Positions 32,637 through 44,071 of a stretch of DNA of 64,000 nt are shown here, one piece after another (the stretch's first letter is position 1; each line of letters begins with the position of its first letter). Source of the stretch: Sthenelais limicola (lineage: Eukaryota; Annelida; Polychaeta; Phyllodocida; Sigalionidae); assembly GCA_942159475.1 (NCBI GenBank), contig OW804096.1, positions 137,587,791 through 137,651,790 on the forward strand, read 5' to 3'. The position numbers and the translations under genes are program-made. The notes under the pieces were generated by a model, which made no database searches, was not told where the DNA came from, and saw only the letters and a program-made list of their open reading frames with translations.

Positions 32637-33838
32637 AAACAAATTTTATTCAGTTTAATTAGTGTGGCACTGACCACTAATTAATGTGGCTCAGGTGAGA
32701 CCCGGATTTCCACCGCACCCGGAATTATTAATATATACATCCAGATTATCATTAAGTGTGTATTTGTCAAGGGAAAATATCAGTTATTATCCATGCGTTG
32801 TTTTGGGAGGAAGGTGCATAATGAGATGGTAATGAATGGGGGAGGGGAAGGGGGTAATTGGTACATATAACTGTTATCGGGCTAAGTTGGCGACTAGATC
32901 ATTCTTCAATTTGTATTTGAAGTGAAGGGTATACAGTATTTTTTGTACTCAAAAAATAGGTTGTTCCAACATTGTATACCAGTGTAACATAATTATTTTT
33001 TAGATAGGGTAGGTCATTTATATCATGTCTCCTTGGTTTTTACAATGCAAATCATAATGATTTGTTTTGGAAAACTTGCAATTTGGTAAGGATAGATTGT
33101 CCAGCATCAGGTAACAACATACATTACCATAGTCTAGGTAGCTTAGTACCATTGACTTAATCAACATGAGCCTTGTATGTGTGTCCTAGGCGTGTCTGTT
33201 TACATAGATGTCATAAAGTTGTACATTCTTATGTAGGGACAATTAATAGCTACTGCTGAGGTAGTGATTAGAATTCAATCGCTTCAATAAGCCTTGACCA
33301 ATAGAATTACTTCAGTTGCTTGCTAAAAGGTATCTTGTCATCACAGTTTCTGAGTACTTCTGGAAGGTTATTCCATAATCCGATCCCTTTATAATAGGCA
33401 CTCTTTCGCATTCTTTCTGACTTGCTCTAAATGTTTTAAAGATTAACCCTGTCTTCCCTGCAGTACATTCCATTTTTCATTCAAATCTATATACTTTTCC
33501 TTTTTCCTAAATAGTATCTTAATCAGTGCTATTTCACGTCTGTGTTCTAGAGAGAAGCAACGATTTTCCTCATGCCCTGATATTATTTGCTATGCGGACT
33601 GCCGATTTTTAGGTGGGTAGAGGATGTACTAACAATATATGTATAAAGATGATGATGGAAGATGAATGAGAAGGTGATATATACATTTCTTAAATAATTC
33701 CTTCTTTGAAAGGTTCCATCCAAATGCCAGACGCAATGCTAGAAAAATTACCTTCTGCAGCTTTATTTGTGACCTTAAATTACTATTCATGATGATCGGA
33801 CCAATATATTCTACCAGAGGGAGTACCTTGGTCTTACT
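32637..33838 (-). pseudogene. Non-LTR RT C-terminal remnant, family C
   Basis: Near 33830-33500 the minus strand reads LPLVEYIGPIIMNSNLRSQI, then HRREIALIKILFRKKEKYID. After frameshifts, GSDYGITFQKYSETVMTRYL resembles the usual WNNLPE C-terminal motif. The 3' region (32640-32720) shares AAATTTTATTCAG and GAGACCCGG with the tail of the element at 4287, so the two are related. The catalytic part is missing. The upstream limit is the 3' end of the next element. Confidence 0.65.
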
Positions 33839-33841
33839 TCT

Positions 33842-35440
33842 TTTTTTTTAAAGATTTTATTTATCCAGCATCTCAACATGAATCACAGTAAACCAGTCGA
33901 GAACAGGTAACACTAGTAAATTGTGGCCTTCTACCGGCTGCTGCAGTCTACATTTTAACAGTTTTACAGTTTTAGAAAAGTTTAACTAACACAACTATCT
34001 AATACATTCAAGGGATGATACGACTCATGGTAATACACAATGATAATAAGTTGAATAGTGTGATACAATACAATAATTATGATTAGATTAGTCACATCTA
34101 GTCTAGTTCACCCAGTTGTACTACTGGGTCAATGGTTAAGCGATTGTAACATAGCAGCCAACAGTCTTACATAGCAGCCAACATAAATCTCCATTTAAAT
34201 ATTTCCTTCTTTACTAATTCTCTTCTTGCCCTAAATATTGATGTTGTTGAATTAAAATCTTCTAATATCCCACACAAAAATGTGTGATATGCTTTTTCAG
34301 TATTTTCGTGGCTACATGTGTTAATGAGATCAGGCGTAGGTTTGCCACTGAGGTCAAATTACCTTTTTTGGGAATCACTGTTGCCTGTTTCCATATAGTT
34401 GGTACAACACCCTTTGCCACAGATGAGATTAATAAGTGAACCATTTGATTTTTTCAGAGAAACAAATAGAAGTCGGTACATGTATATGGTAATTTCTTCA
34501 CCGCCTTACTATTTAGATAGGTACAAATTATTAATCAGTTCTATCACCAACATTATTTGGTACTAAAGTCGGTGACCTAGCAGTGGGTAGAGCATTGGAT
34601 ATTTTCGACCCTATACCTGCAAAGAATTTCTTGTAGTCATATTGATACCTATCCAGTTGTTGCTTAATATATTTACTTTTGACAGTGTTGACTGCATTGT
34701 TTACTATGTTTCTGAAGTAGAATGCCCTTATTCTATACTCACTACACTTTGTTCTATTATATTTCCGTAAGTATTTGTCTGTTATAAGCTAAGTGGATTA
34801 GTTTGTCATTGTACCTGGGTGGCTTTACTTTTTTGGATTTGTATTTCTTCTTAGGGCACAACTTGTTCGTAATAGCTAGCATTTTGTCATATAATATTTG
34901 CCAGGCATGATTCAAGTCATTCTAGTCAGTGAATTCATCCCAATTAGTTATCCTATTGACTTCAGTATACACACATATCTGGTTAGAGTTCACATACAAC
35001 TGTGCCAAAAAGCTACATTTTTCATATTTCTGTCTCTCCTCGTTTCAATTTAAAAGATTATGTAGTGGTCGCTTAAGTTATATTCAATTACTCCACTGGT
35101 TTTGACATGGGACATTTATCAAAATATGATCAATTGTAGTGTACTTTCCATTAAGGCCCAGTCTGGTCGGTTTATCTATCAGTAATTGCATACATTTGTC
35201 ATTCATCAGGGTAGTCAACTCTTGCTTGTGATTATTATTGGTATCGTTTGCTGTATCAATATTAATATCACCCATAACTGAAAGTTCTGTGTGTGGGTGT
35301 GTCTCTTTGATCATATCTATTAGGGTACCTAGTATTCAATGAAGTCGCTAACATCAGAGGCTGGAGGACGATATAAGTTTAAGAGGACTAACTTCTTATT
35401 GTAAGGGTTAACATGGATGACCTGTACCTTAAAGTGCATG
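33842..35440 (-). pseudogene. Non-LTR retrotransposon, family D (EN, linker, RT fingers)
   Basis: Minus strand, 5' to 3'. The APE-endonuclease fragment (35084-35314) has GDINIDT and TRLGLNGKYTTIDHILINVP. The linker has ELCPKKKYKSKKVKPP-like text near 34860 and RIRAFYFRNIVNNAVNT near 34740. RT fingers (34262-34444) have PTIWKQATVIPKKGNL. The palm is absent, so an internal deletion joins the fingers to the 3' UTR. The 3' end is AATAAAATCTTT plus an A tract at 33842-33850. The linker matches the family E element at 43.4-43.9 kb, so D and E belong to one clade. Confidence 0.78.
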
Positions 35441-35590
35441 GTGGGTAAGACCTTAAAGGGCCTTTCTGTCTCTTTTCTCTGTCTCTCTCTTCTCTCTGTC
35501 TCTCTCTTCTCTCTGTCTCTCTCTTCTCTCTGTCTCTCTCTTCCTTCTTCTTTATTTCTATTTCCTGAGTATGATCATATCTCTTTTCTC
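35440..35590 (+). repeat. S repeat, 5' part
   Basis: GGGTAAGACCTTAAAGGGCC start, a TCTCTGTCTCTCTCTTC array, then TTTCCTGAGTATGATCATA. It breaks off before the 3' hairpin. Confidence 0.75.
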
Positions 35591-35599
35591 TAAGGTCCT

Positions 35600-36060
35600 A
35601 TGATAATAGAATCGACCCGTCGATGTATATATTTGGGGCTGACGCAGCAAGTAATTATGATGTAATGTACCTGCATCATAAGGACCAATCAGTGGCCTGC
35701 AACTATTACGTCACTCGTTCTACCTGGACAGTTGGTCACTTATTCAACCTGCACTGGAGCTGCATAGACGTGCAGGCTATTTAACAAAAACAACATTTTT
35801 ATCTTATCCTTTTTTGTGCTCTGTATGTATTTTTCATGTGTTTTTGCTTGTATGTATTATATGTATTGAGTGAGAATAAACCCTTGCTTTGCTGGGTTCA
35901 TGGCCAAACCTTGTCTTCGTTGTATATCATTATTAATGGTAAAGCAGAGTCCCCCCAACATATATTACATCACCAATGAAATAAATTCTGTGTTTAACAC
36001 TGAGCCGGTGGTACATTGGAGAATATTTCAGTTCATTAGTAATGTTTTAGTATAAATATC
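35600..36060 (+). other. Possible solo LTR or promoter/terminator remnant
   Basis: A GCTATTTAACA element (35783) is followed ~90 bp later by GAGAATAAACCC and a GT-rich stretch, an arrangement like the U3-R-U5 part of an LTR. I could not find a matching second copy, clear TG/CA ends or a target duplication. No coding frame is supported. Confidence 0.25.
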
Positions 36061-36064
36061 AACC

Positions 36065-36654
36065 ATGGCTGCCCGTTCAAAATCCATCATGACTGAGGTT
36101 GGGGTCACATCAGGGGGCCGTCCTGGGTAAGACTTTAAAGTGCCTTTCTGTCTCTTTTCTCTGTCTCTCTTCTCTGTCTCTCTCTCCCTTCTTCTCTATC
36201 TCTATTTCCTGGGTATGATCATAAACTGCCTCCCTCTCCGCTCTCCTGCCCTTGATATAACACTTCAAAGTGTTGATAAGGGCGTAAAGCAACCAATCTC
36301 ACTCACATCGGGGGCTTGTTCTCTGACAGTAGCCTCACTGCCAAAGATGAGTATCCTGTCCTCATCCTGACTATTGTAGAGGAGAAAACAGGAACCATCA
36401 GCCAGTATCTGGGCAGTTCAGCGTGGATCCGTGGGATAGGAAGTGGGTCATTTCATGTTGCAGCGCATGGTGCAAAGCTCAGAGAGTGGCTGCAGAATGG
36501 CACAGGTTTGTTCCGAGAATGTGCTGGGTTGATTCTGCAGTATTGGAAGCACAGTTTTTCATGGCCTGAAGTGCCAGACTTGCATCAACATAATCTGCCT
36601 ATTGTTCATGAATGTGATCACGCTTCACAATCTCTATCCATATGTAGTCTCTAA
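36065..36654 (+). pseudogene. Unrecognised ORF interrupted by an S insertion
   Basis: An ATG in a good context (ACCATGG) at 36065 opens 18 codons (MAARSKSIMTEVGVTSGG), interrupted at 36119 by an S repeat. After one target copy is discounted, the frame continues at 36316 (LFSDSSLTAKDEYPVLILTI) to TAA at 36654, about 130 residues in all. The exact in-frame fit across the insertion argues that this was one reading frame. No domain is recognised. There is no signal peptide and no obvious membrane helix. It may have been a short host gene, a first exon, or part of another element. Confidence 0.45.
36121..36304 (+). mobile_element. S repeat, complete copy with target duplication
   Basis: Starts TCCTGGGTAAGACTTTAAAG and ends CAACCAATCTCACTC. 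ACATCAGGGGGC (36107-36118) before it and ACATCGGGGGC (36305-36315) after it form an 11-12 bp target duplication with one indel. This defines the S family as a mobile element of about 184 bp. The duplication size fits a SINE-like element better than a TA-inserting MITE. No RNA polymerase III boxes or terminal inverted repeats are evident. The 3' part can fold as CCCTTGATATAACACTT with AAGTGTTGATAAGGG. Confidence 0.8.
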
Positions 36655-37930
36655 GATTAGTAGGATAATGTCAGTTCATATTCAAGTGTAGAAAATCAGT
36701 TTGTAATTAGGTAGGTCTTACTTGGGGTGACCGGGCCAGAATAAAACAGCCACCCCAGTGATTCACGTCTTGTTCTGTGCATCACGTCAAGAAAATATTG
36801 AATATGGAAAGAAAAACGAAGGGAATTTCAAACAGACAAGGTTATGCAATAACTGACATATTATCACATAGATCATAATAACCCATAAATTTTCATGAAA
36901 AGCATCATTTTTTCCATCGAACCCTGTGGAAATTCTCATATACTTCGTCACCTAGCATATAACAAATGTAAGCATTGTTGCACATAGCTTGAGAGATAGT
37001 GGGCTATATTATGAACTACTTAAATCACTTAAATAATGGGTAGACTTTATACTACTGCTTATATATTTACCAATGGGACGATCGAAATAACACACTTAAT
37101 TAAGGCTGGGCTATTGCATTATTTACCATCTGTCCACACTGCAGCCACACTAAATCCTCCAGATTACGTGCCCTCCTGAAGTTTTGGAAAACTTCTACTC
37201 CAGCCATGTATATAGTATGTGTAGCGCGATCGGGTACAGGGATCAGTATAATAGCTCTGTGCCATAGGTGTTCAAAATGACGACGTGCATTGATATTTCG
37301 TGCAGTATTTGGGCTTACTTGGCACCTGCCTCTCTTCACTGTTCCCGATGACTACTTGATACAAGATTGTCTAGAAACGCTGTTTCTTCCGGTATCCAGC
37401 CGATAAGAAAGGGGGGGGGGGTTAGGGTAAAGTAGAAATGTAAAGTAGAAATAGTGGGGTTACCCTTTTGTATTTCATTTCATTAAGTCATTAGATTTTA
37501 TAGTAAGCTTTTTGGAATCTGAAGAGTGTAGTTCTCCTTCATCTCTTCTTGACATCCATCTTCCAGTCTTGTAAATCGTAGTATATTTTGTCTCCCCTGT
37601 TTTCCTCTTCTTCTTACTGGCTTTGCATCGGTGCACCATCAGTGCAACAAAGGGTGTGGGGGAGAATCACACTCTAATTTATTGATTTTTGTATGTCTCC
37701 ATAGTGGCACTGCCTGGGATTGAGAATCCCTTTTTTCCTAGCCATAATTAGGTTATATCTTCAAATGTTGATACCTGTCATTGTACCAACAAATATGATA
37801 AGGCTGTATCCTTGGACAGCTGCCGGTTTGAGAGTTTGCCGGTTTATTTCACGTAAACCCTCCTCACATATTTGCATTTGATGAGTGTCTCAACTTAATT
37901 TTTTGTCCTCCTGGATCATCCCTACACCTC
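36655..37930. other. No recognised gene
   Basis: Contains a 79-codon minus frame (37100-37339, MKRGRCQVSPNTARNINARR) that looks protein-like in composition but matches nothing I know. It also has a G run at 37410-37420. Otherwise AT-rich. Confidence 0.35.
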
Positions 37931-38080
37931 TCCGTGATATTGCAGATTCCTGCTATAATAAATATGACACAAGGTCTGTGCAAGTTTACTACACTTGAAG
38001 CCTCAGCAGAGAGACATTACACCGTAGCTCCTCCGATCGACACTAACTTTATGTTTACACTTGGCATCTTACTACTTATC

Positions 38081-38760
38081 CTGCTGCCCAGGTCCCTTCC
38101 CCTGCTGCCCCGGTCCCTTCCCCTCCTGCCCAGGTCCCTTCCCCTCCTGCCCAGGTCCCTTCCCCTCCTGCCCAGGTCCCTTCCCCTCCTGCCCCGGTCC
38201 CTTCCCCTCCTGCCCAGGTCCCTTCCCCTCCTGCCCAGGTCCCTTCCCCTCCTGCCCAGGTCCCTTCCCCTCCTGCCCAGGTCCCTTCCCCTCCTGCCCA
38301 GGTCCCTTCCCCTCCTGCCCAGGTCCCTTCCCCTCCTGCCCAGGTCCCTTCCCCTCCTGCCCAGGTCCCTTCCCCTCCTGCCCAGGTCCCTTCCCCTCCT
38401 GCCCAGGTCCCTTCCCCTCCTGCCCAGGTCCCTTCCCCTCCTGCCCAGGTCCCTTCCCCTCCTGCCCAGGTCCCTTCCCCTCCTGCCCAGGTCCCTTCCC
38501 CTCCTGCCCAGGTCCCTTCCCCTCCTGCCCAGGTCCCTTCCCCTCCTGCCCAGGTCCCTTCCCCTCCTGCCCAGGTCCCTTCCCCTCCTGCCCAGGTCCC
38601 TTCCCCTCCTGCCCAGGTCCCTTCCCCTCCTGCCCAGGTCCCTTCCCCTCCTGCCCAGGTCCCTTCCCCTCCTGCCCAGGTCCCTTCCCCTCCTGCCCAG
38701 GTCCCTTCCCCTCCTGCCCAGGTCCCTTCCCCTCCTGCCCAGGTCCCTTCCCCTCCTGCC
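38081..38760. repeat. 21-bp minisatellite, about 32 copies
   Basis: Near-perfect array of CCCCTCCTGCCCAGGTCCCTT. Most copies are identical. Variants (CTGCTGCCC, CCCCGGTCC) cluster at the left end, as expected for recent unequal exchange on the right. Because 21 is a multiple of three, long frames stay open on both strands (LLPRSLP or LGRRGRD repeats). These are by-products and not evidence of a gene. Confidence 0.95.
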
Positions 38761-39800
38761 TAGAAGTGTGATTTTGATGGGGTGATAGGGATTAGCAAGG
38801 CTTTCACGCTTGATGCCAAGCCGTTCGGCATTTGAAAAGGTTGATTTGAATTGTATGTGCCCGAGCAAATCTTTGACAATTTCTTCTACTCCTTTTATCC
38901 ATCATTTTCTTCTACTCCTTTTAGAATCACATTTTTACCCCTGGGATTTTCCCCTATTGCTGTGTTAGTTGGTGGGGTGGGCGTGGGTGCTTGAGCTGTG
39001 AATTGCTGTGTATTTACAAGAGGCGTGTTCGTTTTTACATTGATCGCTGCTAGGGTATTGGAATTTAATTCCAATTTCAGGGACAGATCGGTGATCATTG
39101 TTTGTAGATTTTGCATGCTTTTATTCATATCTGAGTTAGTTTGATCTAACCTAACTTGATTCGCTACGACACCTTTCATATTATCATTTAGTTGACCAAC
39201 ACTAGCCTTGATACCTTGCGAGTTTTTATTCAAAATACCAATGTCGGATTGGTTTGTAAGAGCAATGTTACCGTAGTTCTCTATTGATCCCTGAATTCTC
39301 GACATGTTAGACAATAGTTCATCAATTTTCTTTTCTCTAGCCATGAATTTTAACATAAAGTCGTGTGCGATATCAGGATAATGGGGTGTAGAGTATTGAC
39401 TTATCTGGTTTCCTGATGCGTCCTGGTGTTGGGGAATGGCTACCTGCCTATAACCTGCCATCGGCGCTTGTGTTTGCATGAAACTATGTCCTTCATTTGT
39501 CTGTGGGATCGTCAATCTATCACCTCCATTTTGTGTAATCACAGATTGCTGGGGATTTGAGGTCACATTTTGCTGACTGTTCATGTTAATTCCCATTTGT
39601 GCACTATTAAAATCTATTGGGAGAATCACGTATTGCTGGCACGGATCCATGCTAAGTCCAGTTGTTGTTTGAGTGCGACCCAGCTGGGCCATACTCTCAA
39701 TATCCGATTCTTTAAATAAGTTCTTTGAACTGAAATCTATACTTGATCTGAGGTTCCTCGATTGCGAATGTGACATTCCTGGATGATATGGCCACTTCAA
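38761..39800 (-). pseudogene. L1-ORF1-like protein (coiled coil plus start of RRM)
   Basis: A 301-codon minus frame (38895-39800) starts MKWPYHPGMSHSQSR. Its N-terminal half is Gln/Asn/Ser-rich. Residues ~155-265 form a long helical, coiled-coil-like region with no prolines (REKKIDELLSNMSRIQGSI, NQVRLDQTNSDMNKSMQNL). The frame then reaches RGKNVILKGVEE, the first strand of the RRM in L1-type ORF1 proteins. There a short duplication (TCTTCTACTCCTTTTA twice, 38881-38922) shifts the frame. The RRM resumes as LLGHIQFKSTFSNAERLGIK and NPYHPIKITL, then runs straight into the 21-bp minisatellite. ORF1 proteins bind RNA and act as chaperones in LINE RNPs. No adjacent RT is present. Confidence 0.65.
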
Positions 39801-40029
39801 AAATTAAATTAGACACGATCTGCTATGTATAATCCTAGAAACTTTGGGAGCTCGATCCCCTCGCTTGTTAGTCGCTTGCCGCCATCTTGACGCTATGATC
39901 ATTTAATCTCTAATTATATCTCGGCTATCTACCACTAGGTAGTAGCACTCCTGTGAGATTTTTAAAGAACTTCACAGAACAACAAGAAGGCAAAATAACA
40001 GTTGCAACTTATTTAGTTGACTTCTTAAA

Positions 40030-40410
40030 CTTGGACAGACGTCCCACCGCCACCTTAGGGCGCAAGGTCGAACCTTTGCGACCAACAAAACTACTGGTAA
40101 AAAGCCCTGAAAGTATTTTCTGACTTCCAGCACGCTTTTTTCATAATCTCAGTTACCGAAACAAAAAGGCTAACAAGCTTAGAAGTGCTAGCTCCTCTCA
40201 CCGAATGGGCACCAAAAACCTTAGTATTTACACCCGCAAAACATAGGGTTTCGCGAATCCATCTACCGATGGTCTGAGAGCACACCGGTTTATAGGGTGG
40301 GCGAAAACTCACAAAAAGGTTAACAACATCACCTCTTAACTCTTTCGAATAATCGATATAATCATTCAGGACCCTTACAACACAAATTCTTGGGTCAAAG
40401 AAAAATTTCT
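40030..40410 (-). pseudogene. Tyrosine recombinase C-terminal fragment (DIRS/Crypton-like)
   Basis: On the minus strand, FFFDPRICVVRVLNDYIDYS continues into LFVSFRPPYKPVCSQTIGRW, then AHSVRGASTSK and KACWKSENTFRAFYQ before a stop. This is the catalytic half of a tyrosine recombinase. HxxR (HSVR) is the second catalytic Arg motif, W/H lies in the ACWKS region, and the FY tyrosine is the nucleophile in the EN-TF-AFY context typical of DIRS and Crypton YRs. The first catalytic Arg region and everything N-terminal are missing. No DIRS RT or split repeats are seen nearby. The frame is still open over this part. Confidence 0.72.
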
Positions 40411-40957
40411 CACAGACTATTTATTCTCATGAATTATTACACCCTCTTTCAGATTACCCTTAAACCAATCTCAGAGAATTCAAATTTGGCATATAAATAG
40501 CCGTACATGACCGATTTTCATGAAAAGTAGTCATTTTCACGAAATGCAGTTGAAAAAATCTCAAAACTAGAATTTATTATATATTTTTCTGGTACATATG
40601 ACTTTGATACCCAGCTGTAATTCTCTGAATTTCGGCAGCTTAATATCTAATAATTAGCATTCACTGGCCTTGCAAAATTTTCCACCTAGATCTACCCTGC
40701 CATCATCATTTTTCATCCATTTGGTAGATTCGTTTTAATCATTTTCATTTCATACCCTAAAAGACTGGCCTATTCCTTCAGATTTCGATAGTAATTTCAT
40801 ACATTATGGTAAGAATATATTATGCAAAATTATCTTAAACTCTTGCGTTTTTTTAACTTTAATTAAGACATTGTATATCCCTTTGGATAAGAAAGTTTGG
40901 AATATCCCATCAGTTATTCTATTTACGGTCTTAGTTGATACATTGAAATCTACTCAA
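40411..40957. other. No gene recognised
   Basis: AT-rich spacer between the recombinase fragment and the 3' end of the next retroelement. Confidence 0.4.
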
Positions 40958-43900
40958 TTTTTTTATTTTTTTTTGCTCATTTCTTTATTCAGGAAGCATA
41001 GTTGGCTTATGCCAAGCAATACAGTGTTGTGACTAGGGCAGTTCCCTATCTCCCGTCACCCCCTGAATGTAATGAAATTCAATGTACACAGTATTGTTGC
41101 TGGGTGTAATGTTATGAGAAGATACTAACGAACAAAACTACATTATTATTAAATGATGGTATAATGAGATGATATGAACGTGATAATTAAGATAAAGTTA
41201 TATAAAAAATGGTAACGAAATTAATATCAATGGAGTACATCAGTCAAGCTGCTAGTCGCAGCTTCAACAACATAAATGTTGTTATGAATTCTTTATCTGT
41301 GGGATAAATGTGTAGTAGTTCCTATTCTATACAGTGGTAGTATATTCTGTGGTAGTATTTTAGATAATATACAATATTATATTTCGAACTATCGGTTGAT
41401 AGCTATATTGCCCGCTAGTATAGCGGTCTTTGTAGCTGTTTTGAACATAAGTTTGTCATCAATTTGTTTTATATTATTGCCGAGGTCATTCCACATTTGA
41501 ATTCTGGCATATGCCAGTGAGTTTTTGTACCTGTTGTCATTTGGCCTGTTTAGTTTGAAATAAAATAGCCTGTCATCTCTTAATCGGTAGTTTCTTTCTG
41601 TCTCATCTCTGCTAACCCAGTTTATTCTACAGTGGTGGTATTGTTTGTGGTAAAATTTGATGGTGTTGAAAAAGATTCTTTCTTTCACCAACATGGTTCT
41701 AGTTTCCTCATGGATCGTTGCAGTACTGTAGTATCTTGGTTTTTTACAGGCAAATTTAAGTGCCTTGTTTTGCACTGTTTGCAAATTGTTTAATGTGCCC
41801 TTATTACAACTAGTCTAGCATATATTTACGTAGTCTAATTGACTCAATACCATGGATTTAATAAGCATGAGCCTAGTGCGTGAGTCAAGGGCTTGCCTAT
41901 TTATATATATATTGTATAGCCTTGAGTTAGCTTTGCTAATTACCTCTTTTGCCATGTCGTCAAATTTAAGTTTATTATCAATTAGAAGGCCCAGGTATGT
42001 GAATGTCTTAACCCAGTTCATTGATTCCCCTGATATTGTAATTTTAGTCTCTGGAATAAGGGTCGCTTCTTCTTGTAGAAAGGGAATGTACATTGATTTG
42101 GTTTTAGGAATGCTGATAGCAAGTTTGTTGTTACGGCTCCAGTTAGCTATTAAGTCACTGTCATGCTGGCACTGTGCCAATAGTTCGTTTTTTTTCTTAT
42201 TCGCAATAATAAGTACAATATCATCTGCATATAACAACATATCACCATACAGATTGGAATTACATATATCATTGACAAAAATATTGAACAGTATGGGTCC
42301 CAGGACAGAGCCCTGGGGCACACCGTGTCTTATCGGTAAGTATTTTGAAGCAAATGCACCCGTCTTGACTCTTTGTTGTCTATCACTTAGATAGCGTTTT
42401 AACCATACTTGAAACCATGTTGGAAAGTGATATTCTTCGATTTTTTTCATCAGTATTGTATGACTCACCGAATCGAATGCTTTTTTATAATCGTAAAATA
42501 CAAGGCTAGAATCAATTCTGTTGTTAATATTATTAAGTAGTTTATCTATTAGCAGGCCAACAGTTTCTGTAGTAGAGGAGTTCTTATGAAAACCTCCTTG
42601 CTGTTTGTTAATTACATTATAGAATTCTAATTGTGTTTGCAGCTGGTTTTTAATGTGTGTTTTGAGCATCTTGGCCGCCACGTGATTTAGTGAGATGGGT
42701 CTAAGATTGGTAGCCTCTTTAGCATTACCTTTCTTCGGTAGTGGTATAACCGTAGCTTTCTTCCATGCTTTTGGCATTGTGCCATTGTTTACTGACAGGT
42801 TCAGTACATAGATCATATGTTCAGGGATGGCCTTGAAAATTTTTATATACGCTGACATTGTAATTTCTTCACAACCTGAGGATTTACCGGGTTGCAAGTT
42901 ACTAATTAGGTTTTCCAGTATTTCATGGTTTATTGGAATACCGTATATACCCGTGTATAAGCCCCGGCTTATATTAATTTCAAATGGTGAATTGACCCGG
43001 CTTATATTCGGGGTGGGCTTATATTCGGGGCCCGGCTTATATTACAATAATTGAAAACCAGTAGAAACTGAAACTCATGTTTGTTATTATCTTCATTCAT
43101 TACTCTGGTTTTCATGTTTTAAATTCGAATTTAAGGCAAAAAAAAACGTACCAGAATTGTTGTGAGCTCACAATCGACCAACAAGAACTGAGTTCTATAT
43201 TCAAACTATCATTCATGATCTATTAAAAGCTCATTCTGGACGATTTCTTCAGCATTTTACATTAATTAGCTCTATTATTGGAACATGACAGTACAGGCAC
43301 CCGGCTTATAAACGGGACCCGGCTTATATTAATGTTATGACGTGCTGAACCCCCGGCTTATAAACGGGGTGGGCTTATACTCGGGGTCCGGCTTATACAC
43401 GGGTATATACGGTATATTGAATCCCTTCCATGGCTCTCAACCTGTCCAGATTCCCCATCGTATGCATATTATTATCATTCTGATTGGGTGCCGTTATAGA
43501 TCTTGCTATTTGAACTCCGATATTTATAATTTCCGGAACCTTTTTGGCATATGCCATTTGGTTCGTGTCAGGGTTCATAATACAATTTATACCTTTGTTG
43601 GAGCTTTTGAAGGGTAGATATGAGTTAAGTATCTGCCAGAACTTTTTATAGTCATGGTTATGCCTGTCTAATAAACTTTTAATGAAGTTGCTTTTGGCTA
43701 ACCTGGTTTCACTGGTCGCCCTATTTCGAAATTCAATTGCTCTAATTCTATATTCTTCTTTTTTGGTTTTCCTATAACGCCTGAAGTAGTAGTCCCTATT
43801 AAATGCCAGGTTAAGAATCTCATTTGTATACCATTCGGGTTTCACTTTTTTCGATTTATATTTTTTCTTTGGGCACAACTCTTTTAGGGTCTTAAGTAAT

Positions 43901-44060
43901 CTCTCATAGATGAAAGACCAAGCATCATTTGGGTTGTTCATTGTATACAGCTTGGCCCAATCCTTAATATTTAATAATGCGTTGTTAATATGATCTTGCG
44001 TCTACCTGGTATAGGATCTGGCCTCAAAATGACATTTTTCATGTTTTACTTGTTTTTTCT
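40958..44060 (-). pseudogene. Non-LTR retrotransposon, family E (linker and full RT)
   Basis: Minus strand. The linker is at 43393-43941 (LCPKKKYKSKKVKPEWYTNE, KKFWQILNSYL). The RT frame is at 41815-42897, with PGKSSGCEEITMSAY, WKKATVIPLPKKGNA, LRPISLNHVAAKMLK, FYDYKKAFDSVSHTIL, HGVPQGSVLGPILFNIFVND and an intact YADD (MLLYADDIVLI). A C-terminal domain follows at 41389-41784 (MQTVQNKALKFACKKPRYYS, ARIQMWNDLGNNI). The 3' end has AATAAAG and an A tract (T run 40958-40974). It lacks the endonuclease. A stop near 41800 separates RT from the C-terminal part, and a MITE splits linker from RT. It is otherwise well preserved, so fairly young. Confidence 0.87.
42941..43412. mobile_element. 472-bp MITE with 24-26 bp inverted ends and TA duplication
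   Basis: Left end CCGTATATACCCGTGTATAA and its complement at the right end (to 43412) are perfect inverted repeats, each bordered by TA. The interior contains further tandem copies of GGCTTATATTCGGGG-type text near both ends and an AT-rich middle with no ORF. TA duplication and this terminus suggest a Tc1/mariner-superfamily MITE. It sits in the family E RT gene. Confidence 0.88.
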
Positions 44061-44071
44061 TTTTAATAAAG

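Noticed and set aside
35600..36060. Firm solo-LTR call
   Set aside because: AATAAA and TATA-like spacing is suggestive, but there are no matched ends, target duplication or second copy in the window.
36121..36304. S repeat as a hammerhead-ribozyme retrozyme
   Set aside because: No CTGATGAG...GAAA core. The hairpin is a plain stem.
37934..38868. Three long frames (283, 283 and 236 codons) over 38.0-38.8 kb
   Set aside because: All are translations of one 21-bp minisatellite. The period is a multiple of three, so every frame stays open.
41852..42394. 180-codon plus frame
   Set aside because: Antisense shadow of the family E RT, whose minus frame has all RT motifs.
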